Positions 23,620 to 32,027 of a stretch of DNA of 64,000 nt are shown here, one piece after another. Numbering within the stretch: the first letter of the stretch is position 1; each line of letters opens with the position of its first letter. The notes beneath the pieces are model-generated. The model had not been told where the DNA came from, did no database searches, and saw nothing but the letters and a program-made list of their open reading frames with translations. The translations under genes and the position numbers were made by a program. The DNA comes from [Clostridium] saccharolyticum WM1 (GTDB taxonomy: Bacteria; Bacillota; Clostridia; Lachnospirales; Lachnospiraceae): positions 1,240,001 to 1,304,000 of the forward strand of contig NC_014376.1 of NCBI RefSeq assembly GCF_000144625.1, in the 5' to 3' direction.

Positions 23620-25301
23620 TACTGGTGCAAAGCTCCGATTCCAAAATCCAGTGCAGCTTCATGTATCACCTCGCTGGTTGTTGGGTGTGAAAATATTGTT
23701 TCCGTTATTTGTTTTTCTGTAAATCCATTTGCGATTGCCAATGTCAATGTACTTATTAAGGAGGAAGCATCCGGGCCAATGATAGATCCGCCTATTATCT
23801 TTTGAGATTCATTGTCTTTTAACAGCTTGATAAAACCTCGGGGCTCATTCATTGTTAAGGCTTTTCCATTTCCTTCAAATGAAAATCTGCCGATGGAGAT
23901 GTTCAGGCCTTTTGCCCTTGCCTCGTCCTCATTTATGCCCACGCTTGCTATTTCCGGGGTAGTAAATATAACATTGGGAACGGCAGAGTAATCCATTGCT
24001 GTGTGTTTCCCTAATAGGTTGTCTACGGCTACCATACCCTGATGGGAAGCTACGTGGGCCAGCTGGATCTTATCGGTAACGTCGCCGATTGCATATATAT
24101 GGTCAATATTTGTGCGCATGGCAGAATTTACTTCAATGCCCCTTCCCCTGCTGTTTAATAAAACCCCGCTGAGCTCAAGGGATAATCCTTCCAAATCAGG
24201 CTCTCTCCCGATGGCAACCAAAACCTTATCGCTTACCAGCAGGTGCTCCCCATTTTTATCCTCATAAGAAGTGACTGCCGTGCCATTCATGGAGCTTTGG
24301 ATTTTCAGGACTTTTGAACAGGTATGGATTTTAATCCCGGCATCTTCTGCAATCGCCTGCATTTCACTGGATATCTCATGGTCTACCATGGTTAAGATCC
24401 GGTCCATAAATTCAATGACATGTACATCAACGCCTAAGTTTCTGTAGAGAAATGCGAATTCCATACCAATGACCCCGCCGCCGATAATTGCAATGGATTT
24501 TGGCAGTTCCGTATCGGACAATGCAGTGGTGCTGTTCCGCACAAAAGGCAGATCCATGCCCGGGATCGGCGGTTTTGAAATCTTAGACCCTGTTGCTATT
24601 ATAATATCCTTTGCCTTTATTATACAGCTTTCATTTCCAGTCACAGCAACGGTATGCTGATCCATAAAAGAAGCCTGGCCGGAAATTACATTGATATTAT
24701 TTTTATTCATAAGATAGTCAATACCGGAAACAAGTTTGTTCTTTACCTGATCCTTGCGATCTATGACCTTCTTCATATTAACCCTTATATTGCCGTCAAT
24801 TTCAACACCAAAAACAGATGCATTGTTTACGCTGTGGCAAATTTCTGCAGATTTTACAAGCGCCTTTGTAGGAATGCAGCCAACGTTCAGGCAAGTTCCG
24901 CCTAACTGGGATTTTTCCACCAGAGTTACCGTTCGTCCGTTCTTAGCCGCATATATGGCTGCCACATATCCCCCGGGGCCTCCGCCGATGATAAGTAAAT
25001 CCGCGGAAAGCTGTGTGGTACCTGTTTGTGTCATGTCATTAAAATCTTCTTTTGCTGGTTTTTCATCAGCCTGATATTCTGTAATTTCAAACATGGGGGC
25101 ACCGGGAGCAATTTCGGCACCTTCTTCACATAATATTTTACATACCGTACCTTCCGAAACTGCTTTTACCGGGCGGTTCCCCTTTGCTGTTTCCACCTGC
25201 ACCAGAATGACGCCGGCATCTACTTTATCCCCTGCGTTTACATTTATTTTCCCTACTTTACTCATTTTTCCGCCTGGAATAGCCGGCATCTTTATAATCA
25301 T
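23619..25301 (-). CDS. lpdA: Dihydrolipoyl dehydrogenase with N-terminal lipoyl domain
   Basis: 560 residues. Residues 1-75 form a lipoyl/biotinyl domain, with the lysine to be modified in VETAKG. After a linker the flavoprotein shows FAD-binding LLIIGGGPGGYVAAIYAAKN, the redox disulfide in GGTCLNVGCIPTK, NAD-binding SIAIIGGGVIGMEFAFLYRN and the C-terminal HPTTSEVIHEA base. It reoxidises dihydrolipoamide with NAD. The ATG at 25301 follows AAAGGAG; the frame runs 15 codons further without a ribosome binding site. No E1 or E2 subunit of a dehydrogenase complex and no glycine-cleavage gene is nearby, so its partner is unclear. Confidence 0.92.
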   Translation of the reverse strand: MIIKMPAIPGGKMSKVGKINVNAGDKVDAGVILVQVETAKGNRPVKAVSEGTVCKILCEEGAEIAPGAPMFEITEYQADEKPAKEDFNDMTQTGTTQLSADLLIIGGGPGGYVAAIYAAKNGRTVTLVEKSQLGGTCLNVGCIPTKALVKSAEICHSVNNASVFGVEIDGNIRVNMKKVIDRKDQVKNKLVSGIDYLMNKNNINVISGQASFMDQHTVAVTGNESCIIKAKDIIIATGSKISKPPIPGMDLPFVRNSTTALSDTELPKSIAIIGGGVIGMEFAFLYRNLGVDVHVIEFMDRILTMVDHEISSEMQAIAEDAGIKIHTCSKVLKIQSSMNGTAVTSYEDKNGEHLLVSDKVLVAIGREPDLEGLSLELSGVLLNSRGRGIEVNSAMRTNIDHIYAIGDVTDKIQLAHVASHQGMVAVDNLLGKHTAMDYSAVPNVIFTTPEIASVGINEDEARAKGLNISIGRFSFEGNGKALTMNEPRGFIKLLKDNESQKIIGGSIIGPDASSLISTLTLAIANGFTEKQITETIFSHPTTSEVIHEAALDFGIGALHQ

Positions 25302-25377
25302 GTGATATTCTCCTTTTCTTTTTATCCGGATAAGCAAAAGAGCCAATGATAAAAGGCTCTTTTGCTGTACCTATTAA

Positions 25378-25818
25378 TTAGTCGATGGCAACCCCTGATA
25401 ATACTAATTTCACGCCATTTGATAAACAATCACCTACAGGGCAGGTCTGCTCAATAAATTTGGCAAATTTTTCAATCTTTTCTTTGGGTTCGTTGGTTTT
25501 AAAATGCATTACAAAGCGAATTTCCTGAAAACCGTTTCTTACATCGGCTAGTCCCAGGAAGCCATCCGGATCTAAGTCTCCTTCTAGTTCAACATGGAAT
25601 TCTTCAAATGAAACATCATGGGCAGCAGCAAATGCACTAGCTACAATTGACTGACATGCCCCCAGTGCGCATAAAAGTGCTTCCACAGGGTTCATAGCAG
25701 CATTTGTTCCTCCCAGATCTTCAGGCTCATCAAGTAGTATTTTAAAACCTCTTGAATTGGTTTCAACCTGTAAACCGTTGGGTAATTTTTTTGCAGTAGC
25801 TTTGAATGTAGTCAGCAT
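25378..25818 (-). CDS. OsmC/Ohr-family protein
   Basis: 146 residues. The two family cysteines are in LGACQSIVASAF and QTCPVGDCLSNGV, the arrangement used for thiol-dependent reduction of organic hydroperoxides or for handling other reactive sulfur compounds. AAAGGAG lies eight bases before the ATG. It sits 76 bp upstream of the lipoyl-dehydrogenase gene on the same strand; Ohr-type peroxidases are known to be reduced by lipoylated proteins with dihydrolipoyl dehydrogenase, so this three-gene set makes a coherent peroxide or sulfane-sulfur reduction unit (inference). Confidence 0.88.
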   Translation of the reverse strand: MLTTFKATAKKLPNGLQVETNSRGFKILLDEPEDLGGTNAAMNPVEALLCALGACQSIVASAFAAAHDVSFEEFHVELEGDLDPDGFLGLADVRNGFQEIRFVMHFKTNEPKEKIEKFAKFIEQTCPVGDCLSNGVKLVLSGVAID

Positions 25819-25952
25819 ATAATTATCTCCTTTCCGCAGGTATTTATCATACCATGTTTTTATTTGTTAATAATGTAACATATATGACGGACAAAATCAA
25901 TAGTTAACTAAGTAATTATTTTACTTTGACTGACATTTTCGGAATTTCCTTC

Positions 25953-26081
25953 ATAAAAACCCCTTGCAGTTCATGTCCCATAGAATATGGACTGGATATT
26001 TTTGGAGGGACCTTGCAGAAACTGCAGTCAGTTGGAGATTTCGAAGAAGATTTTCCTGAATTGAAACAAAAAATGACATAA
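25953..26081 (+). pseudogene. Possible HxlR-family regulator remnant
   Basis: In one frame the bases read KTPCSSCPIEYGLDIFGGTL, then QKLQSVGDFEEDFPELKQKM and a stop at 26081. The start is close to the CPIEYxLDxIGGKW opening of HxlR winged-helix regulators, but the rest of the domain is absent and there is no start codon. The remainder of the 25819-26199 gap holds only the promoter below. Confidence 0.35.
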
Positions 26082-26129
26082 TATATAGATGACATCTATT
26101 AGTAACCCCTTACTTATTGAATAAATCAA

Positions 26130-26159
26130 TTAGACTGGGAAGCAGTCCCCCTTTATAAT
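26130..26159 (+). promoter_or_regulatory. Candidate promoter of the rhodanese/TVP38 cluster
   Basis: TATAAT at 26154-26159 with TTAGAC at 26130-26135 (18-base spacer), 41 bases before the first start codon. The -35 box is weak. GACTG/CAGTC forms a short hairpin inside the spacer. Confidence 0.4.
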
Positions 26160-26199
26160 AGAAATAGCAAAAAACATACTTAATGGGAGAAGAAGTATT

Positions 26200-27279
26200 A
26201 TGAAAAAAGGGATATTGAGTCCATTGCTTTGCATGGCTATGGCTGCATCACTGCTGGCAGGATGTGCAGCAAATTCTGAAAGTAAGCCTGCTGACAGGGA
26301 AAAGATGGCAGGAGAGAAAGAAACCTCTGATGTAAAAGCCGATCCGGTGGATCAAAAAAAAGTGTACGTATCGCCGGACTGGGTGCAGAGCGTGATTGAC
26401 GGGAATCAGAAAGAGTCCTCAGATTATGTGATTCTGGAATGTGCATGGGGTGAGGAAGCAGATAATCCTGCATACACAGAAGGGCATATCAAAGGCGCTT
26501 ATCATATGAATACAGATGATATAGAATCTGAAGAGTACTGGAACATCCGCACACCGGAGGAAATTAAAAAGCTGATGGCTGATTACGGAATAACAAAGGA
26601 TACTACTGTAATCTGCTATGGAGCCGATGGAGTAAACTCTGCGGATGACAGAGTTGCATTCACGCTGCTCTGGGCAGGGGTGGAAAATGTAAAATGCTTA
26701 GACGGCGGGTTAGAGGCCTGGACAAAGTCCGGATATGCCATGGAAAAAGGCAGCAATAAGCCCAAGGCCAATGACAAGGGTTTTGGAACAACCGTTCCTG
26801 CTCATCCGGAATATATTATCACTATTGAGGATGTCAAAGAGAAGCTTGAAAATGACAGCAATTTCAAATTAGTGAGCATCAGAAGCAAGGCGGAGTTTTC
26901 AGGAGAGACCAGCGGATACGGATATATTGACAAGGCAGGAGAACCAAAGGGTGCGATTTGGGGACATGATACAGACGACGGGTCTTATAACAAGGAAGAT
27001 GGAACAACGGCCGGTGTGGATGTGGTGGAAGGATTTTTAAAAGAATCCGGGGCCTCCCTTGACAATGAACTGGCATTTTACTGCGGTACAGGCTGGAGAG
27101 CCACCATCCCATTCCTGATCTGCTATGAAAACGGCTATTCCAATGCAAAGCTTTATGATGGAGGCTGGTTCCAGTGGCAGATGGATGACAGCCTTCCGGT
27201 ACAGGTGGGTGATCCTGAAGGCGGTAAATGCGAATACACCACCGTAGGGGAGCTTTCTGCGGATAAAGCAAAAAAATAA
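26200..27279 (+). CDS. Rhodanese-domain lipoprotein (thiosulfate sulfurtransferase type)
   Basis: 359 residues, exported: lipoprotein signal peptide ending in SLLAGC. Two rhodanese domains follow. The first (VICYGADGVNSADDRVAFTL) has Tyr-Gly-Ala after the cysteine and looks like the structural, inactive domain of two-domain sulfurtransferases; the second has the loop AFYCGTGWRATIPF with the catalytic cysteine. Layout matches SseA/YnjE-like enzymes that carry persulfide sulfur. Being anchored outside the membrane, it would act on an extracellular sulfur donor. It opens a nearly continuous plus-strand cluster reaching to 38166. Confidence 0.88.
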   Translation: MKKGILSPLLCMAMAASLLAGCAANSESKPADREKMAGEKETSDVKADPVDQKKVYVSPDWVQSVIDGNQKESSDYVILECAWGEEADNPAYTEGHIKGAYHMNTDDIESEEYWNIRTPEEIKKLMADYGITKDTTVICYGADGVNSADDRVAFTLLWAGVENVKCLDGGLEAWTKSGYAMEKGSNKPKANDKGFGTTVPAHPEYIITIEDVKEKLENDSNFKLVSIRSKAEFSGETSGYGYIDKAGEPKGAIWGHDTDDGSYNKEDGTTAGVDVVEGFLKESGASLDNELAFYCGTGWRATIPFLICYENGYSNAKLYDGGWFQWQMDDSLPVQVGDPEGGKCEYTTVGELSADKAKK

Positions 27280-27293
27280 AAATAAACAATTTG

Positions 27294-27326
27294 AGCGCTG
27301 GACGCGGAAGCGGCAGCGCTTATTTT
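27294..27326 (+). terminator. Hairpin between rhodanese and membrane protein genes
   Basis: AGCGCTG (27294-27300) pairs with CAGCGCT (27314-27320), with a small inner CGC-GGAA-GCG hairpin, followed by TATTTTAAC. The short T-tract suggests attenuation or mRNA processing rather than full termination. Confidence 0.4.
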
Positions 27327-27345
27327 AACAAGGGAAGATGGGAGA

Positions 27346-27780
27346 ATGAAAAAAGCCGGATATTTTATTATGACTCTTGGGGAACTCTTTTTTTTGGCGG
27401 CAGCTTATATCATCCACTATTTTACCCGGAAAAAAATGGGGATGGCAAGATATGTGATATATAAAAACCAGGGCTGGGAGCGTACGTTACCCATGGAAGC
27501 ATTGAAATATACGTCGGTGGCAGTTTTAACGGTATTGACGCTTGCTATTCTGGTTGCTTTTGTTAGCCGGCACAAGGAAAAGGCAAGGCTTCTGGCTGCC
27601 ATGCATGCTGCCATGGTCTTTCTAACAGCACTGTATGGAGCTTATACTTTTCTCAGCTCCGCAGAGGCTATGAGAGCATACTATTTTATCAGCCTGATGC
27701 TTGGAGCGGCAGCGCTGGTACAGATTATAAAAACGGGAGCTGCACTTGTTTTGTGTGGAAAGAATAAGAATGAATCATAA
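27346..27780 (+). CDS. Four-helix membrane protein, unknown
   Basis: 144 residues with four hydrophobic segments: GYFIMTLGELFFLAAAYIIH, YTSVAVLTVLTLAILVAFVS, AAMHAAMVFLTALYGAYTFL, FISLMLGAAALVQIIKTGAA. No charged motif or known family is evident to me. It overlaps the following TVP38 gene by 11 bases, so the two are probably made together and may work together in the membrane. Confidence 0.7.
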   Translation: MKKAGYFIMTLGELFFLAAAYIIHYFTRKKMGMARYVIYKNQGWERTLPMEALKYTSVAVLTVLTLAILVAFVSRHKEKARLLAAMHAAMVFLTALYGAYTFLSSAEAMRAYYFISLMLGAAALVQIIKTGAALVLCGKNKNES

Positions 27781-28450
27781 AAGGTTGTGGGTATTTGCGG
27801 GGATCACCCTTGTGATTCTCTGCCTGAATCATATATTTGGCTGGTCTTCCTATCTCAGCAATATGAATAATTTGGCTTTTTTAAAGCAGGCGGTAGAGGA
27901 TAATCTTCCTTTTGCCATTGGAATCTATATGCTTCTTACCATAGCAGGCTGTGCCTTTCTGGCCCTTCCTGGGGTTACATTTGCAATTTTTGCCGGTCTT
28001 TTGTTCGGGCCTGTACTGGGGACGGTATGCTGTTCTGCGGCGACCACAATAGGGGCGGCCCTTGCATTTGCAGCAGGACGATACTTCTTAAAAGACACTA
28101 TCCGGCCAATGGTTATAAAGAATAAATATCTGAAAAAGTGGTTGTTCGGCAATTCAGGGAAAAACCAATTATTTGTTCTCATCATGACCAGGCTTGTTCC
28201 TGTATTTCCCTATAATCTTCAGAACTTTGCCTATGGAATCACAGATATTAAATTCAGCACCTACATGATAGGTTCTCTGGTTTTCATGCTTCCTGGAACA
28301 GCCATGTACACGGTTGGAACAGCAGGGCTTGCGGATAAAGAAAACCGTATGCTGTATATGGGGATTGCGGCGGTTCTGGCGGTTGGGGTTATGGGAATCG
28401 GGATATTCTTAAAGAAGAGATACATACAGGAGGAACGGAATGAAAGATAA
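27770..28450 (+). CDS. TVP38/TMEM64-family membrane protein (copy 1)
   Basis: 226 residues of the DedA-like SNARE-associated superfamily. The signatures are FLALPGVTFAIFAGLLFGPV-LG, then RLVPVFPYNLQNFAYGITDI and MLPGTAMYTVGTAGLADKEN. These proteins are thought to move or scramble lipids or small solutes, and several sit in metal- or sulfur-related operons. The ATG at 27770, which overlaps the previous gene, has GGAAAG eight bases upstream. A second member lies at 29518, a rare pairing in one cluster. Confidence 0.85.
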   Translation: MNHKRLWVFAGITLVILCLNHIFGWSSYLSNMNNLAFLKQAVEDNLPFAIGIYMLLTIAGCAFLALPGVTFAIFAGLLFGPVLGTVCCSAATTIGAALAFAAGRYFLKDTIRPMVIKNKYLKKWLFGNSGKNQLFVLIMTRLVPVFPYNLQNFAYGITDIKFSTYMIGSLVFMLPGTAMYTVGTAGLADKENRMLYMGIAAVLAVGVMGIGIFLKKRYIQEERNER

Positions 28451-29429
28451 GGAGAGAATCATAGATCCGGATGCATGCGTTCATTGCCATCTATGCAGGC
28501 AGCACTGTCTCTTTCTGGAAAAATATAAATTGGATATCGGAGATAAGGAAAAGCTGGAGGAACTATCTTACCATTGTTTTTTATGCGGTAAATGTTCTGA
28601 GGTCTGTCCTAAGGGGATTGACGGAAGAGAAATTATTTTAAATATGCGTAAGGAGCAGGTGAAACGCAATGACGGACAGCTCCGTGAAAAAGGCTATGGA
28701 TTGCTTGTGAGGGAAAAACAGAACTATTTATTTCAGAATTACAGAAATGGAACGAAGAAAAGCGTACTTTTTCCTGGCTGTAATTTTCCGGCTTTTTATC
28801 CTGAAACAACGGGGTATCTGATGGAACTGTTCCGGGACAAAGCTGGTGCCGGAACCGTATTTGACTGCTGCGGAAAGCCTATTGCAGAGCTGGGAATGGA
28901 GAAAAAGGAAGAAATGATCCTGGAACAGCTGGAGAGAAAGCTGGAGGAACATGGTGTGGAGGAAGTGATTACCCTCTGTCCCAACTGCTATTCTTATTTA
29001 AAGCCCCGCCTGAAAGGAAAGGTAGTGGGCATATATGAGAAACTCCGGGATCTGGGGATCGGCAGGGCGATAGAAAAAAAGATAACGATATTTCCTCCTT
29101 GCCCTGACAGGGAGAACAAGGAGCTCCTTGGCACCATACAGGTGTTTTTAAAGGAAGAACCTGATATTATCTCCCATGTGCAGTGCTGCGGGCTTGGAGG
29201 CTGTGCAGGGAGCAAAGAAAAGGACCTGGCAAAACAGATGATCCGTAGGATCGGACCGGAGAAAGGGGAAACTGTTTATACTTACTGTGCATCTTGTTCG
29301 GGGAATTTTGTAAGAAAGGGATATGGGGATACGAAACATATTCTGCTAGAACTATTAGAGAGAAACGAGGAGCCGGACACAGGCGGGTCTATGGTAAACC
29401 GCATAAAACTGAAATACCGGAGAGAATAA
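28440..29429 (+). CDS. (Fe-S)-binding protein with ferredoxin and two CCG domains
   Basis: 329 residues, soluble. The N-terminal dicluster ferredoxin motifs are CVHCHLCRQHC and CFLCGKCSEVCPKG. Two cysteine-rich CCG domains follow, with FDCCGKP/LCPNCYSYL and VQCCGLGG/YCASCSGNF. The same build occurs in HdrB/HdrD-type heterodisulfide reductases, GlpC and LutA, where CCG domains hold noncubane Fe-S clusters that act on disulfides or 2-hydroxy acids. It overlaps the TVP38 gene by 11 bases. In this sulfur-flavoured cluster, reduction of a disulfide or a similar bond is a reasonable guess, not shown. Confidence 0.85.
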   Translation: MKDKERIIDPDACVHCHLCRQHCLFLEKYKLDIGDKEKLEELSYHCFLCGKCSEVCPKGIDGREIILNMRKEQVKRNDGQLREKGYGLLVREKQNYLFQNYRNGTKKSVLFPGCNFPAFYPETTGYLMELFRDKAGAGTVFDCCGKPIAELGMEKKEEMILEQLERKLEEHGVEEVITLCPNCYSYLKPRLKGKVVGIYEKLRDLGIGRAIEKKITIFPPCPDRENKELLGTIQVFLKEEPDIISHVQCCGLGGCAGSKEKDLAKQMIRRIGPEKGETVYTYCASCSGNFVRKGYGDTKHILLELLERNEEPDTGGSMVNRIKLKYRRE

Positions 29430-29432
29430 AGC

Positions 29433-29493
29433 TTGAAAGGAACGTATCTTTCAACCTTGAACTTGTAAATCAACGGGATATGCAAGCATATCC
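29433..29493 (+). other. Two small hairpins in an intra-cluster gap
   Basis: TTGAAAG/CTTTCAA at 29433-29455 and GGATATGC-AA-GCATATCC at 29476-29493. Neither is followed by a T-run, so they could be processing or stability elements. Confidence 0.35.
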
Positions 29494-29517
29494 GCCTGGT
29501 TCCTCAGGAGACAAAAA

Positions 29518-30228
29518 ATGGCTGAAAAAAATAGATGGATTAAAAAATTTGTGTTGATCTTTGGGTTTGGGGCTGCGGCTGCAGGTTATTATGGGATACC
29601 GTCAGTAAGAGAAACCATGAATCTGGTTGTTAAAATGTTTGCAAGCGGCGATTTTGGGATAGTGAAGGATTTTATAGCATCCTGGGGGGCATATGCGGCA
29701 GTTATATCCTTTGGACTTATGATCTTCCAGTCAATCGCAGCTCCTCTGCCTGCCTTTCTCATTACCTTTGCAAATGCCAACCTGTTCGGCTGGTGGCAGG
29801 GAGCCATACTCTCATGGACCAGTGCCATGGCGGGAGCGGCGCTGTGTTTTTTAATTGCAAGAGTTTTAGGCAGGGATGCAGCAGAAAAGCTAACAAGCAA
29901 GACGGGTCTGAGGCAAGTGGATGCTTTCTTTGAAAAGTATGGAAAAAGCACGGTTTTGGTATGCCGCTTATTGCCTTTTGTATCCTTTGACCTTGTCAGC
30001 TATGGGGCGGGACTTACTTCCATGTCCTTTGGCTCTTTCTTTATTGCAACCGGAATCGGACAGCTTCCTGCAACCATTGTTTATTCCTATGTGGGAGGTA
30101 TGCTCACAGGAGGCGCAAAATTATTTGTCACAGGACTTATGATGCTGTTTGCGTTGTCAGCGCTGATTGTTATGGCAAGAAAAATATATGCGGAAAAACA
30201 AATGAAAAAAGGAGAAAGGCAAGAATGA
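29518..30228 (+). CDS. TVP38/TMEM64-family membrane protein (copy 2)
   Basis: 236 residues, about six hydrophobic segments. Family landmarks are LPAFLITFANANLFGWWQGA, VCRLLPFVSFDLVSYGAGLT and GIGQLPATIVYSYVGGMLTG. It is distinct from copy 1 at 27770 and not a recent duplicate. AGGAG precedes the ATG, and its end overlaps the next start (ATGA). Presence of Asp in FDLVSY, where copy 1 has Pro-Tyr-Asn, suggests different substrate handling. Confidence 0.85.
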   Translation: MAEKNRWIKKFVLIFGFGAAAAGYYGIPSVRETMNLVVKMFASGDFGIVKDFIASWGAYAAVISFGLMIFQSIAAPLPAFLITFANANLFGWWQGAILSWTSAMAGAALCFLIARVLGRDAAEKLTSKTGLRQVDAFFEKYGKSTVLVCRLLPFVSFDLVSYGAGLTSMSFGSFFIATGIGQLPATIVYSYVGGMLTGGAKLFVTGLMMLFALSALIVMARKIYAEKQMKKGERQE

Positions 30229-30677
30229 GTACTTTCAAAAATCAACCGATCTCTTACGAAGAGATCCGGGAATTATTTCTCCAGGGAATTGACTGCTCCC
30301 AGGTGGTGGCAGGGGCATTTGCGAAGGAATCAGGGGTGGATCAGAAGCTGCTTCGGAAGATATCCGCCTGCTTTGGAGGGGGGATGCATTGCGGGGAAAC
30401 ATGCGGCGCTGTCACAGGGGCCTTGATGGTGATCGGAATGAAGTACGGTCACAGTGAAGAAGGAGATACCAGACAGAAGCAGGTGATGATGGAGAAAACC
30501 GGGGAATTTAAGAGGCTGTTCAGGGAGCAATATCCATCCTGCATCTGCCGTGATCTGCTGGGGCATGATATTTCCGAAAAAGAAGAACTGGATAAGGTGA
30601 TGGAGAAAGGACTGCTTCTGCAGCTTTGTCCCAGGATCGTGGAAGATACAATAAAAATTTTAGGAAAGATAGGATAG
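30225..30677 (+). CDS. C_GCAxxG_C_C family protein
   Basis: 150 residues. The family's conserved cysteines are visible in order: DCSQVV, SACFGGGMHCGETCGAVTGA, SCICRDLLG and QLCPRIV. Members are putative redox or metal-binding proteins, sometimes with a signal, here soluble. The start overlaps the TVP38 stop codon, and the next gene begins on the following base, so it belongs to the same message. Role unknown; co-occurrence with rhodaneses favours redox or sulfur chemistry. Confidence 0.85.
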   Translation: MSTFKNQPISYEEIRELFLQGIDCSQVVAGAFAKESGVDQKLLRKISACFGGGMHCGETCGAVTGALMVIGMKYGHSEEGDTRQKQVMMEKTGEFKRLFREQYPSCICRDLLGHDISEKEELDKVMEKGLLLQLCPRIVEDTIKILGKIG

Positions 30678-32015
30678 ATGAAACAGGCGATTATTATATT
30701 TACAAGAGCGCCCATGCCGGGAAGGACCAAAACCAGGATGATGCCATGTCTTACTCCAAAACAATGTGAAACACTGCACATTTGCTTTTTGAAGGACATT
30801 GGAAAAGAATGTGAAAAATGCCGGGCAGATCGATTCATCTGCCATACCCCGGATGGTGACAGGCCCAAAAATCATCTGGAGAAAATTCTGGGAAAGCAGA
30901 AAGAATACTTTCCCCAGCGGGGAGAACATTTGGGAGAGCGGATGTTCCGGGCTTTGGAAGAGGTATTCGAAAAAGGATATGAGAAATGTGTTCTCATCGG
31001 AACCGATGTGCCGGAGCTGCGTTCCCGTGATCTTAGGAAGGCATTTGAAGTACTTAACACTCAGGATGTGGTGTTCGGAAAGACGTATGACGGAGGATAT
31101 TATCTGGTAGGGATGAAGAAGCCCTGCCGGGAAGTATTTGAAATTGACCAATATGGACATGAATCGGTTCTTGAGGATACCATAAAGACCCTTTCCCGGT
31201 CTGGCATTACGGTGGGATATACGAAGAAGCACTGGGACATGGATACTCCCTGGGATTTAAAAGAGTACCGGAAGCGGTTACGTGCAAACAAAGTGCTGAA
31301 GCAGACGGAAACCGGGCGTTATGCTGCAGGAATCGCCCCAATTTCAATAATTATCCCAATATATAATGAGGAAAAAGGAATTGTAAAGTTTCAGGAGCAG
31401 TTAAAAGAGCTGAGGGGGAAATGTGAAATATTGTTTGTGGATGGTGGGAGTACTGACCATACACTGGATTTTATTGAGCCAGGGTATTCTGTGATTCATA
31501 GTGAAAAAGGAAGAGGTAAGCAGATGAATGCAGGAGCAAAAGCAAGCAGCGGGGATATTTTGTTTTTTCTCCACTGCGACAGCCAGCTTCCTCCAAAGCC
31601 TTTGGCAGAGATCAGAAGGGTGATGAGAGATTATCAGGCCGGCTGCTTTGGAATCGCATTCCACTCCCCCAATGTTTTTATGTTTACATGCAGGGTGATT
31701 TCCAATCACAGAATAAAAGACCGGAAGATCATGTTTGGGGATCAGGGGATTTTTGTGGACCGGGACCTGTTTTTTGAAGCCGGAATGTTTCCTGAGATTC
31801 CCATTATGGAGGATTATCAGTTCTCTCTGACATTAAAGGAAAAGCGGGTGAAGCTTGGAATGGCAGGGAAAAGAATCTATACATCGGACAGGCGATTTCC
31901 CAAGGGGACCATACCAAAGCTGAGGCTTATGTGGACCATGAACCGTCTTCGGACCATGTACCGGAATGGGGTCCCCGCAGAAAGGATCTCGGAAATGTAC
32001 CGGGATATCAGATAG
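30678..32015 (+). CDS. Fused TIGR04282 (DUF2064) and TIGR04283 glycosyltransferase
   Basis: 445 residues in two GT-A-like halves. Residues 1-200 (IIIFTRAPMPGRTKTRMMPC, VLIGTDVPELRSRDL, FGKTYDGGYYLVGMKKP) match the DUF2064/TIGR04282 nucleotidyl- or glycosyl-transferase-like family. Residues 215-445 (ISIIIPIYNEEKGIVKFQEQ, LFVDGGSTDHTLDFI, GDILFFLHCDSQLPP) match TIGR04283, the family named for arsenosugar biosynthesis. The two are separate neighbours in many genomes and fused here. The natural product in anaerobic Firmicutes is not established. The gene touches the phosphotransferase gene 12 bp downstream. Confidence 0.85.
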   Translation: MKQAIIIFTRAPMPGRTKTRMMPCLTPKQCETLHICFLKDIGKECEKCRADRFICHTPDGDRPKNHLEKILGKQKEYFPQRGEHLGERMFRALEEVFEKGYEKCVLIGTDVPELRSRDLRKAFEVLNTQDVVFGKTYDGGYYLVGMKKPCREVFEIDQYGHESVLEDTIKTLSRSGITVGYTKKHWDMDTPWDLKEYRKRLRANKVLKQTETGRYAAGIAPISIIIPIYNEEKGIVKFQEQLKELRGKCEILFVDGGSTDHTLDFIEPGYSVIHSEKGRGKQMNAGAKASSGDILFFLHCDSQLPPKPLAEIRRVMRDYQAGCFGIAFHSPNVFMFTCRVISNHRIKDRKIMFGDQGIFVDRDLFFEAGMFPEIPIMEDYQFSLTLKEKRVKLGMAGKRIYTSDRRFPKGTIPKLRLMWTMNRLRTMYRNGVPAERISEMYRDIR

Positions 32016-32027
32016 GGGGGGGGAAAT

